Origin: Ruminococcus sp. YRD2003 | Lineage (GTDB): Bacteria; Bacillota; Clostridia; Oscillospirales; Ruminococcaceae | Reading direction: 5' to 3' | Length of the DNA: 64,000 nucleotides | Assembly (NCBI GenBank): GCA_900109435.1 | Contig: FNZT01000014.1 | Coordinates: forward strand, 31,556 to 95,555 | Shown: positions 9,005 through 15,962 of the stretch, in pieces | Numbering within the stretch: the first letter of the stretch is position 1 | Layout of the letters: each line of letters opens with the position of its first letter | Notes under the pieces: model-generated | The model's database searches: none | The model's input: the letters and a program-made list of their open reading frames with translations, nothing else | What the model was told of the DNA's origin: nothing | Made by a program: the position numbers and the translations under genes

Positions 9005-9688
9005 ATGGTATATATAACAGGAGATATACACGGTGAACTTGATCCAATATATGAATTGTTCATAAGGCATAGGCCATCTAAAGATGACATAATCGTTATT
9101 CTCGGGGATGTCGGAGTAAACTACACAGGCACACTGCACGATAGAGGACTCAAGACTGCAATGAGCAAACTCGAATCTACTTTCTTCTGCATTCATGGTA
9201 ACCATGAGAACCGTCCTCAAAATATAGCTTCTTACGAAGAAAAGGAGTGGAATGGCGGTCGTGTCATGTACGAAGAAGACTTTCCCAACCTATTATTCCC
9301 TATAGATGGTGAGATTTTTGATATTGAAGGAAAGAAATGTATAGTGATCGGCGGAGCTTACAGCGTTGATAAGTATTATCGGCTGAGAAATGGCTATAAG
9401 TGGTGGCCAGATGAACAGCCGTCGCTGACAATAAAGGAATATGTGGAAAAGCAGCTCTCCGGAAACAAAATAGACGTTGTTTTCTCGCATACCTGTCCTG
9501 CCAAGTATATACCAACAGAATGCTTTCTTTCAGGGATAGATCAGTCCAGAGTAGATAACAGCACAGAACAATGGCTGGACACTATCGAAGAGAAACTCGA
9601 ATATGAAGCATGGTATCTTGGACACTGGCATACAGACAAGCGAATAGATAAGATGCACTTCCTGTTCCACGGCGTTGAAGTGCTGTAA
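9005..9688 (+). CDS. Calcineurin-like metallophosphoesterase
   Basis: A 227-residue dimetal phosphoesterase. The metal-binding blocks are present in order: GDIHG (6-10), GDVGVN (34-39), GNHE (65-68), SHTCP (about 160) and GHWHTD (about 211). Start ATG 9005 is preferred to GTG 8996 because AGCAGG (8991-8996) serves it at normal spacing. There is no signal peptide, so it acts in the cytoplasm. The substrate is unknown; small enzymes of this fold hydrolyse phosphodiesters, nucleotides or protein phosphates. Fifteen bases downstream lies a macro-domain frame and then kptA, so a role with phosphorylated ADP-ribose or RNA 2'-phosphate products is a plausible inference. Confidence 0.85.
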   Translation: MVYITGDIHGELDPIYELFIRHRPSKDDIIVILGDVGVNYTGTLHDRGLKTAMSKLESTFFCIHGNHENRPQNIASYEEKEWNGGRVMYEEDFPNLLFPIDGEIFDIEGKKCIVIGGAYSVDKYYRLRNGYKWWPDEQPSLTIKEYVEKQLSGNKIDVVFSHTCPAKYIPTECFLSGIDQSRVDNSTEQWLDTIEEKLEYEAWYLGHWHTDKRIDKMHFLFHGVEVL

Positions 9689-9703
9689 GAAAGGTCAATT
9701 ATT

Positions 9704-10240
9704 ATGAGTAAAATAGAGTTAATAAATGCCTCATGTGCAGATCAGACGGTAGATGCAGTAGTTAATGCTGCAAACAGCGGGTTATGGGCTGGCGGTGGAA
9801 TCTGTGGCGTTATATTCCAGAAGGCAGGTCTCAAGGAGCTGACACAGGCTTGCTCTGCGTATAAGGCTCCGTTAAATGACGGAGACGCTGTCATAACTCC
9901 TGCATTCAACATGACAAATGCTAAGAATATAATTCACGCTGTAGGTCCTGACTTCTCATATACTCCTACAGCTTTTAAGTAGTTATTCGATGCGTACTAT
10001 AATTCTCTGTGCGTATTAAAGGAAAATGGGCTTCACAGCATATCATTTCCGCTTATAAGCTCTGGTATCTTTGGCGGTGACCTGCCAGATCCTGCTGGCG
10101 AATCGACTAAGCAGTGCTGCAGAGCGTATAACAAGTTTACTGCCGACTATCCTGACTATGAGATAGAGGTAAAGCTTTGCGCCTTTACGTCCAGAGAAAT
10201 GGCTTCAGCTCAGAATATCTTCAGTAAGTATATAAAATGA
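9704..10240 (+). pseudogene. Macro-domain (ADP-ribose binding) gene with in-frame TAG
   Basis: The frame encodes a macro domain: VVNAANSGLWAGGGICG (about 19-35, ADP-ribose binding loop), HAVGPDF (about 80-86), then TAG at 9980-9982 at codon 93. The same frame continues without shift as LFDAYYNSL, then FPLISSGIFGGD (second ADP-ribose loop), and ends at TGA 10240, a normal total of about 177 residues. One base change (GAG, CAG or AAG to TAG) explains the break. The first 92 residues lack the second binding loop and are unlikely to bind ADP-ribose. Recoding is unlikely because neighbouring genes use TAG as a real stop (11548-11550). Either a recent pseudogene or a sequencing error. Confidence 0.85.
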
Positions 10241-10244
10241 CGAA

Positions 10245-10270
10245 ACTCCCTGTGTTTCCGCACAGGGAGT
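10245..10270 (+). terminator. Ten-base hairpin after macro-domain gene
   Basis: Perfect stem ACTCCCTGTG/CACAGGGAGT with loop TTTCCG. There is no long U-run, so termination is likely but not certain. Confidence 0.5.
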
Positions 10271-10292
10271 GATTAATAATACGAGATTTCTA

Positions 10293-10321
10293 TTGCTTTT
10301 AAGGCACTATTATGTTATACT
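10293..10321 (+). promoter_or_regulatory. Sigma-A promoter for kptA
   Basis: TTGCTT (10293-10298), 17-base spacer, TATACT (10316-10321), 41 bases before the kptA start. Confidence 0.6.
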
Positions 10322-10362
10322 AAATTTAGAATAAATGAAATAACAAGTAATGAGGTGAGAAA

Positions 10363-10917
10363 ATGAATGAATTATCGAAATATCTGTGTTTGCTCCTCAG
10401 ACATCAACCTGAGAAAGCGGAGCTGGACATGGATTCACATGACTGGGTATCAGTAAAACAGCTGATAGACGGCGTTAACCGCCACAGCAGCTATAAGCTG
10501 AATCGTGAGTTGTTAGAACAGATAGTAGCTGAAGACAATAAGGGACGCTACAGATATGATGAAAAACACGAAAAGATAAAGTGCTGTCAGGTACACTCGG
10601 TTTCCTGGGTTGAGCCAGAGCTTGAATACTGCGAACCGCCTGAGTTCTTGTACCACGGAACGACTACAAAGGCTCTCGAAGCCATTGAAGAAAGCGGAGC
10701 TATAAAGAAGATGGCGAGACACGCTGTACATATGCAGGCTGATATAAGCAAAGCTTGGCAGTCTGCAGAGCGCTGTCACAAGATACCTGTTGTGTTGAAA
10801 ATAGCAGCATCTGAGATGAACAAAGACGGATATAGGTTCGGCGTTACCGAAAATGAGGTTTGGTGTACCGAAGAAGTGCCTGTGAAGTATATCTGTGACA
10901 GCGTATATACCAAGTGA
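10363..10917 (+). CDS. kptA: RNA 2'-phosphotransferase KptA/Tpt1
   Basis: A 184-residue member of the Tpt1/KptA family, which moves an RNA 2'-phosphate onto NAD+, giving ADP-ribose 1'',2''-cyclic phosphate and nicotinamide. Visible blocks: LSKYLCLLLRHQPE (4-17, the conserved LRH), GRYRYDE, QVHS at about 79-82 (usually QGHS), FLYHGT (NAD-binding) and ARHAVHMQ (about 125). Length is normal for bacteria. The ribosome binding site is GAGGTGA. Bacterial KptA has no confirmed housekeeping substrate; its gene lies next to a macro domain and near an ADP-ribosylglycohydrolase, which could process the cyclic phosphate product. The Gly-to-Val change in QGHS is worth checking for activity. Confidence 0.9.
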   Translation: MNELSKYLCLLLRHQPEKAELDMDSHDWVSVKQLIDGVNRHSSYKLNRELLEQIVAEDNKGRYRYDEKHEKIKCCQVHSVSWVEPELEYCEPPEFLYHGTTTKALEAIEESGAIKKMARHAVHMQADISKAWQSAERCHKIPVVLKIAASEMNKDGYRFGVTENEVWCTEEVPVKYICDSVYTK

Positions 10918-10929
10918 TAGAGGTAAAAA

Positions 10930-11550
10930 ATGGATATAGATTTTAAATATCTTCAACATTTGCTCAAAGAAGTCAACGAACTTAGGGAAAACTTCAAATA
11001 TTCTGAAATAAGTGTAAGTGATTATGACGAGATTACATATATTGCTAATAAAAATGACACAAGGATCGGTGTACAGCAAGGACTTAGGCAAGTACTTGAG
11101 TGCAATAGACGGAAGTTAAGAGAGAAGAATAGTATTAGGAAAGGGACTTTGAATTATTGTAAACTGTATAAAAAAGAAGACAAACTTGTACGAGTCGAAA
11201 GCTATGTAAAAGGCAAAGTAGACGTTGTCTTTATTGCTTATTATAAAGAGGATAAACGATTTCTTTTTCCTTTTTCTTCTATCGGTGGCTTTTATCCTAC
11301 ATATTCTTATGTTACGCATTTCAAAAATGAGATTGTTGATGAGGAATACTATGCAGATCGGCTTCAGATAGTGTATGAACGCTACCAGTATAGCAATGAC
11401 AATACAGTTGACTATGATTATATCAATTATGCTCCTGAAGGAACTTATCCTCTATTATCAAGAGCAAATGGGAAGTTTATTCTGAACCCTGAGCTACAGT
11501 ATTATGGCAATTGTTATTCTACATGGGACGAAGATAAAACGTTAGGATAG
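10930..11550 (+). CDS. Hypothetical protein, 206 aa
   Basis: A 206-residue soluble protein 12 bases after kptA with AGAGGT as ribosome binding site. It is rich in Tyr, Asp and Asn. The middle alternates basic (about 55-80) and hydrophobic segments, and the C-terminus is Tyr/Asn-rich. I do not recognise a family and see no catalytic motif, signal peptide or membrane helix. Being AT-rich and close behind kptA, it may be co-transcribed with it. It ends with TAG, which shows that TAG works as a stop in this region. Confidence 0.55.
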   Translation: MDIDFKYLQHLLKEVNELRENFKYSEISVSDYDEITYIANKNDTRIGVQQGLRQVLECNRRKLREKNSIRKGTLNYCKLYKKEDKLVRVESYVKGKVDVVFIAYYKEDKRFLFPFSSIGGFYPTYSYVTHFKNEIVDEEYYADRLQIVYERYQYSNDNTVDYDYINYAPEGTYPLLSRANGKFILNPELQYYGNCYSTWDEDKTLG

Positions 11551-11557
11551 GTGAAAA

Positions 11558-12040
11558 ATGAGCGTAGATATACTTGTATTTGATAAAAGCAAAGCTCCGA
11601 CAGAGCCTATGGAGTTCCTGAAATGGTTCTACAAAAAGAGCGAATGGAATTCGGACAGAGACTATAACGACATCAAAGGGACCTCACAGCCTCTTGTAGA
11701 TTTCTTTATGGAGCTTGTTAAGGAGCATCCCTCAATGAACGGAGAGTATGCTCCTACTGATGATGAACTTGAAAACGATCCCGAGCTTGAAAACAAGCTG
11801 ATAGACTACACTATAGATGACGACCTGATATATATGGGGATTGCATATTCAGTGTCGGACGAGGCCTTTGATAGGATCGAAGAATTAGCCTATAAGCATG
11901 GGCTCGGATACTATGATATGTTCAATGTTCATCTTGACAGAGAAACGGTGATAAAAATACCACAGATAAGCCGTGATGAACTAAATAGCCCTGACACAAG
12001 AAAGAACAAAGGCTTTTTTTCAAAGCTGTTTGGAAGATAA
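11558..12040 (+). CDS. Hypothetical immunity-like protein, 160 aa
   Basis: A 160-residue acidic cytoplasmic protein starting seven bases after the previous stop. The opening DILVFDKSKAPTEPMEFLKW, followed by a conserved Trp and acidic block (LENDPELENKLIDY), recalls a widespread group of small Firmicute proteins often annotated as hypothetical and found near polymorphic-toxin or immunity genes. That association is from memory and not shown here. A basic tail (KNKGFFSKLFGR) ends the protein. No toxin partner is visible within this cluster. Confidence 0.55.
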   Translation: MSVDILVFDKSKAPTEPMEFLKWFYKKSEWNSDRDYNDIKGTSQPLVDFFMELVKEHPSMNGEYAPTDDELENDPELENKLIDYTIDDDLIYMGIAYSVSDEAFDRIEELAYKHGLGYYDMFNVHLDRETVIKIPQISRDELNSPDTRKNKGFFSKLFGR

Positions 12041-12052
12041 TAAAAATGTAAT

Positions 12053-12087
12053 TGCAGTTGGCGCACTTCTGAATGCAGTTCACGCAC
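12053..12087 (+). promoter_or_regulatory. Tandem LytTR-type boxes
   Basis: Two 14-base copies of TGCAGTTssCGCAC-like sequence (12053-12066 and 12074-12087) repeat with a 21-base period, two turns of DNA. They end eight bases before the -35 box. LytTR regulators bind direct repeats with a GTT core spaced about 21 bases apart, and the operon encodes a LytTR protein, so autoregulation is likely. Confidence 0.6.
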
Positions 12088-12094
12088 AAATGTA

Positions 12095-12123
12095 TTGACC
12101 AAAGGCTTCTTTTCGGATATAAT
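12095..12123 (+). promoter_or_regulatory. Sigma-A promoter of LytTR/DUF3021 cassette
   Basis: TTGACC (12095-12100), 17-base spacer, TATAAT (12118-12123). It lies downstream of an in-frame ATG at 12073, which rules that codon out as the start of the next gene. Confidence 0.75.
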
Positions 12124-12156
12124 TCAGACATACCAAAACGAAAGGAAGCATTAACC

Positions 12157-12855
12157 ATGAAAAACACATTAGCTGTCACAGCACCTGTCAAGAAAGAAAA
12201 AGGAAGATTCCTCAAAGGACTTGATATCCTCACATACGCACTTACAGCATTTCTTGCATTGGGGTTGGAGGGTGTACTCGCATTCGTTATAGAGCAGAAT
12301 CTTTATCGTTGCAACATAAAGGAATTTAACACATGGCAGAGCATTCTTCACTGGGTGCTGACATACATCATATGGGGAGCATTCGCATTTTACATATGCC
12401 GGAGCACTAAGAAGAAAGGCTATGAGCTTTTCCCGAAAACTGACAAGAAGATACGTCCGTGGCAGTGGATATGTATTGCTGTGGGAGTTACAGTCTGCCT
12501 GATATCCACATGGATAGACTGGAACGGAAGCAAGGTCCTGACTGAGCTCGAACATAAGGGACTTCTGCTGTTCATCTTTCAGTATATCTACTACTTTGTT
12601 GAGGTATTCCTCGTAATGCTGATAATCGTCTGCGGACAGAAAGCCTGCGAGGTATGGTTTGGCAAGGAGAGTATTCCTTACGGCGGCATTATCGCAGCTC
12701 TCACATGGGGCTTGGGACACTGGTGGAGCAAGGGTTCATTAACAGCAGGATTGTTCACAGCATTCTGCGGACTTGTTCTCGGCAGCGTTTACCTGCTCAC
12801 CAACAGAAAGGCAAAGCTCACATACGCTCTGCTTTGCATAATATTCATTTTATAA
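12157..12855 (+). CDS. Multi-pass membrane protein, CPBP-like
   Basis: A 232-residue integral membrane protein with about six hydrophobic helices. ATG 12157 follows AAAGGAAG (12141-12148), and the promoter at 12095-12123 excludes earlier starts. The last third (IIAALTWGLGHWW) resembles the third conserved motif of CPBP intramembrane proteases, in which a His sits in a helix. The usual Glu-Glu pair of motif 1 is not obvious, so it may be a non-proteolytic relative. It is the first gene of an operon with a LytTR regulator and a DUF3021 protein. Membrane genes next to LytTR/DUF3021 pairs are commonly their regulated targets. Confidence 0.6.
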   Translation: MKNTLAVTAPVKKEKGRFLKGLDILTYALTAFLALGLEGVLAFVIEQNLYRCNIKEFNTWQSILHWVLTYIIWGAFAFYICRSTKKKGYELFPKTDKKIRPWQWICIAVGVTVCLISTWIDWNGSKVLTELEHKGLLLFIFQYIYYFVEVFLVMLIIVCGQKACEVWFGKESIPYGGIIAALTWGLGHWWSKGSLTAGLFTAFCGLVLGSVYLLTNRKAKLTYALLCIIFIL

Positions 12856-12865
12856 AGGAAAAAGA

Positions 12866-13324
12866 ATGAGATTCATTAAGACAAAAGAACACGAACTGAA
12901 AGAAAACTATCTTGAACTCCACTATGATAAGATAGACGATGAAACAAAAGAGCTCATTTCCCGACTTGATACCACACTTTCAAATGTTGAGGGAAGCTGT
13001 GAAGAAAAACACGTTTCTGTTCCTGTTACGGAAGTACTGTATTTCGAGACAGTTGACAGAAAGACTTTCGCATACACCGACAAAATGTGCATTGAAATGC
13101 GTCTGACGCTGAATAACGTCCTCGAAATGTATTCAGATGCAGGACTTATACGAATAAGCCGTTCCGCAGTCGTGAACGTCTACAAGATAGACCACCTTCA
13201 AGGTGACTTGAACATGAGGACTGTCATATTTCTCAAAAATGGTGAAAAACTCATAATGAACCGCGGATACAAAAAAGAGTTCCTCTCGGAACTTGAAAAG
13301 ATAAAGGAGAGAAACCAAAAATGA
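12866..13324 (+). CDS. LytTR-family DNA-binding regulator
   Basis: A 152-residue protein whose second half (about 50-145) is a LytTR domain: VTEVLYFETVDRKTFAYT, then LIRISRSAVVNVYKI, then MNRGYKKEF. There is no receiver domain, so it is not a two-component response regulator. In Firmicutes such free LytTR proteins are encoded with DUF3021 membrane proteins that are thought to control them. It overlaps that gene by four bases (ATGA, 13321-13324). The tandem boxes upstream of the operon are its likely target. Confidence 0.88.
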   Translation: MRFIKTKEHELKENYLELHYDKIDDETKELISRLDTTLSNVEGSCEEKHVSVPVTEVLYFETVDRKTFAYTDKMCIEMRLTLNNVLEMYSDAGLIRISRSAVVNVYKIDHLQGDLNMRTVIFLKNGEKLIMNRGYKKEFLSELEKIKERNQK

Positions 13325-13746
13325 AGCTGATAAACAAGAAAAATTTCATATCTATAGTTTGCATCAGCTTCACGCTGATAGTCTGCGGAAAGCTACTCAT
13401 CGAGAAAATTGCAGGATTTACTGACGTTCATTATACCGGTAACATTTTCACCTGTCTGGCGTTTTCAGTTATAATAACCGCGGTACTTGCACTGCATTTC
13501 TATCTTCAGCGTTTTCCGTTTATACCCGTTCTGATAGGACAGTATGCAGGCGTTATCGGAGCAACTGTAGCTTTTGTAAAAGTAACCGATATCATCGCAG
13601 GAACTGCCACTAACGCTATGTGGCAAATGCTTTTATCGGTCACGATACCGTTTTTTGCAAGTGCTTTTGTCTACTATATCATTTTTTTCAAACAGATCAA
13701 AAAAGCAAATAATATCATCGCTGAACTAAACCAAAGTCAGCTTTGA
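13321..13746 (+). CDS. DUF3021 membrane protein
   Basis: A 141-residue protein with four transmembrane helices and a short charged C-terminal tail (FKQIKKANNIIAELNQ), the size and layout of the DUF3021 family. Coupled by ATGA overlap to the LytTR gene. The pair is a known arrangement in which the membrane protein inhibits or tunes its LytTR partner. The signal it responds to cannot be read from the sequence. Confidence 0.8.
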   Translation: MKLINKKNFISIVCISFTLIVCGKLLIEKIAGFTDVHYTGNIFTCLAFSVIITAVLALHFYLQRFPFIPVLIGQYAGVIGATVAFVKVTDIIAGTATNAMWQMLLSVTIPFFASAFVYYIIFFKQIKKANNIIAELNQSQL

Positions 13747-13779
13747 AGAATTATAATTTATAGGAAGATATGATCACAT

Positions 13780-14691
13780 ATGGATAATACTTCAAAAAAT
13801 AAAGCATATTTTCATCTTCCGGGTCTGTTTGAGTTCTATGACCTGTACAGTGCGTTTCTGCCGCTGTACCGCAAGCACCGTGAATACTTCTACGACTGGT
13901 GCGAAATAGCATCTGTCTATGGTGCTCCGGCAGACTGTATCTGGGGCGGCGGACGTGTCGGGTTCGGCGAATATGAAGCTGAAGATGTACTCGCACTTAT
14001 GAATGAATACGGTATTTCTTCAAGGCTCACTTTCAGCAATTCGCTTTTAAAACCTGAACATCTCACCGACAGGAAATGCAATGCCCTGTGTGAGCTTTTT
14101 GCAGGAAGCAAAGGCGTACAGAACGGCGTGATAATCCACTCGGATCTTCTGCTTGAACATATTAAGAATTATTATCCCGGCCTTTATTTCGTTTCCTCGA
14201 CTACAAAGGTTCAAACTGATTTTAATCAGTTCATAAAGGAAATAGAGCGGAGTGATTTTAAATATGTTGTTCCTGATTTCAGACTGAATAAGCTATACAA
14301 TAAACTTGATACACTCTCGAAAGTTCAGAAAGATAAAGTCGAATTTTTGTGCAATGAATGCTGCTCGTTTTACTGCAAAGACAGAAAAGCATGCTACGAA
14401 ACTGTAAGCCGAAAAAATCTCGGAGAAAACTGTCCAGATCACATCTGCACCGCACCTGATGCTGGGGACGGATACCTTTTTTCAAAGGCAATGAAAAATC
14501 CCGGATTTATCAGTATAAATGACATCATCAACATATATCTGCCTCTTGGTTTTTCTAATTTCAAAATAGAAGGAAGAGGACTCGGAAGTGCTGTCAATCT
14601 CGAATTTTTGCTTTATTATCTCACAAGGCCTGAATACCAGCTTACTGTCCGTGAAGAGATTTATCTCGACAGCATGCTGGATCTTTTCTGA
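13780..14691 (+). CDS. U32-peptidase-like TIM-barrel protein
   Basis: A 303-residue cytoplasmic protein. A cysteine-rich stretch (CNECCSFYCKDRKACYE, about 188-204), a later NCPDHIC, and FKIEGRG near the C-terminus (about 267-273) resemble the U32 peptidase group, where Cys residues hold an Fe-S cluster and KIEGR is a signature. Members of that group act in tRNA or quinone hydroxylation and collagen breakdown. The spacing of the cysteines differs from the classical enzymes, so the substrate is open. It has its own ribosome binding site (AGGAAGAT) and lies between the LytTR cassette and the ADP-ribosylglycohydrolase. Confidence 0.55.
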   Translation: MDNTSKNKAYFHLPGLFEFYDLYSAFLPLYRKHREYFYDWCEIASVYGAPADCIWGGGRVGFGEYEAEDVLALMNEYGISSRLTFSNSLLKPEHLTDRKCNALCELFAGSKGVQNGVIIHSDLLLEHIKNYYPGLYFVSSTTKVQTDFNQFIKEIERSDFKYVVPDFRLNKLYNKLDTLSKVQKDKVEFLCNECCSFYCKDRKACYETVSRKNLGENCPDHICTAPDAGDGYLFSKAMKNPGFISINDIINIYLPLGFSNFKIEGRGLGSAVNLEFLLYYLTRPEYQLTVREEIYLDSMLDLF

Positions 14692-14740
14692 ATAATGTGA
14701 TTATAGTATAAAATGCGAAAATAATGAAAGTGGGTGAATT

Positions 14741-15550
14741 ATGTTTGGTGCATTTTATGGTGATGTTATCGGCTCGGAATACGAAAATGCGTGCACGAAG
14801 GATTATGACTTTCCTTTTAAACGTGAAAGCCATTTTACTGACGACAGCGTAATGACCGCAGCTGTGTGCAGGGCTATACTCAATAACGGCGAAAAGATCG
14901 GCAGGTTTGGGATACGTAAAAGAGCTTTTGAGTATGCGGCTCAGTACAAACAGTATTATTCCCGTTATCCACATGCCGGATATGGGAGCATGTTTGCACG
15001 TTGGGCAAAGGAGAAAAGCTACAGAAGGCAGTACAGCTATGCTAACGGAGGCGCAATGAGAGCAGTTCCTATTGGTTACGCATATGATGATATAGAACAG
15101 GTAATGCTGCAAGCTAAAGCAAGCTGCTATTATACTCACGCTCACCGCGAGGGTATCAGAGGCGCTCAGGCTGTTGCCTGTGCCGTATTTCTCGCCCATC
15201 ACGGCGAATCCAAGAAGCTTATCCGCAAATTCATCACTGAAAAATTCCGATACGATCTTAATTATACGGCTGAACAAATACGTCCTGAGTATAGCTTTGA
15301 CAGCAGCTGCGAGTACTCAGTGCCGCCATCAATTGTTTGTTTCCTCGATTCCACTGACTATGAAAGCGCTGTGAGAAATGCCGTATCCCTCGGAGGCGAC
15401 GCTGATACTATGGCTTGTATCGCAGGAGGAATCGCCGAAGCTTATTATAAGGATATTCCCGAAGAAATAAGACGTTTCTGCGACAGTCGTATTGACATCT
15501 CTCTCAAGGAAACTGCACGTGAATTTAATCTCAAATATAAAAACACCTGA
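14741..15550 (+). CDS. ADP-ribosylglycohydrolase (DraG/ARH family)
   Basis: A 269-residue enzyme of the ADP-ribosylglycohydrolase fold, which removes ADP-ribose from proteins or small molecules using two Mg2+ ions. The metal-binding signatures are intact: GAFYGDVIGSEYE at the N-terminus, HFTDDSVMT (about 31-39), and GGDADTMACIAGGIAEA near the C-terminus (about 218-234). Length is typical. The start follows AAGTGGGTG. In this window it is the fourth gene that can act on ADP-ribose or related phosphates, after the metallophosphoesterase, macro domain and KptA. An ADP-ribose clearing role is inferred. Confidence 0.9.
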   Translation: MFGAFYGDVIGSEYENACTKDYDFPFKRESHFTDDSVMTAAVCRAILNNGEKIGRFGIRKRAFEYAAQYKQYYSRYPHAGYGSMFARWAKEKSYRRQYSYANGGAMRAVPIGYAYDDIEQVMLQAKASCYYTHAHREGIRGAQAVACAVFLAHHGESKKLIRKFITEKFRYDLNYTAEQIRPEYSFDSSCEYSVPPSIVCFLDSTDYESAVRNAVSLGGDADTMACIAGGIAEAYYKDIPEEIRRFCDSRIDISLKETAREFNLKYKNT

Positions 15551-15578
15551 TATGACTTTTAGCTTCTAAAATAAATAA

Positions 15579-15656
15579 CTCCATGTGCCATTCACACATG
15601 GAGCTGAATTTACAACGTAGAATAAGCACTTTCGAGCAATCGAGAGTGCCTATTTT
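15579..15656 (+). terminator. Two consecutive hairpins after ADP-ribosylglycohydrolase
   Basis: CTCCATGTG/CACATGGAG (15579-15603) and GCACTTTCGA/TCGAGAGTGC (15626-15649, one G-U pair) followed by CTATTTTTA. Together they probably end the upstream transcript. Confidence 0.6.
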
Positions 15657-15703
15657 TATGCCAAAACGAGATAAATCCATCAAAGCAGTTAGTTCTGCTC
15701 TAT

Positions 15704-15898
15704 ATCAGAGCGGCTATCGATGAGGCTCTGAAGTGCAAGGAGACGGGCGAGGAGAAAACTATCCTCTTCGGTCTTACAGGTACAGGCTATTTTGATATGT
15801 ACGCATAGGGCGCATACAACGACGGCAAAATGAGCGACTATATCCCCACTGACGAGGAGATAGCAGCATTGCTCGCAAACCTGCCGAAGATACAGTAA
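15704..15898 (+). pseudogene. TrpB-like enzyme, C-terminal remnant
   Basis: Sixty-four codons with a TAG at 15806-15808. They read RAAIDEALKCKETGEEKT, then FGLTGTGYFDMYA, stop, and then GKMSDYIPTDEE. This is the C-terminus of the TrpB2-type tryptophan synthase beta-like family, in which TGTGYFDM and the SDYIPTDEE stretch are conserved. The rest of the roughly 450-residue enzyme is missing. One Tyr codon (TAC or TAT) has become TAG. It is a gene fragment left by a deletion. Confidence 0.75.
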
Positions 15899-15922
15899 GC
15901 ATCCGATACGCAATAGAATAGA

Positions 15923-15957
15923 AAGTCCCCGATACGCGGTGTATCGGGGACTTTTTT
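15923..15957. terminator. Bidirectional terminator
   Basis: Stem AGTCCCCGATAC/GTATCGGGGACT with TTTTTT on the right and an A-rich left flank. It lies between the TrpB-like remnant and the convergent dockerin/LRR gene and can serve both. Confidence 0.85.
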
Positions 15958-15962
15958 ATCTG

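Noticed and set aside
9704-15898. Recoding of TAG as an amino acid, suggested by two in-frame TAG codons
   Set aside because: Genes ending at 11550 and 48472 use TAG as their true stop, and the TrpB-like piece is a fragment anyway; independent mutations explain both.
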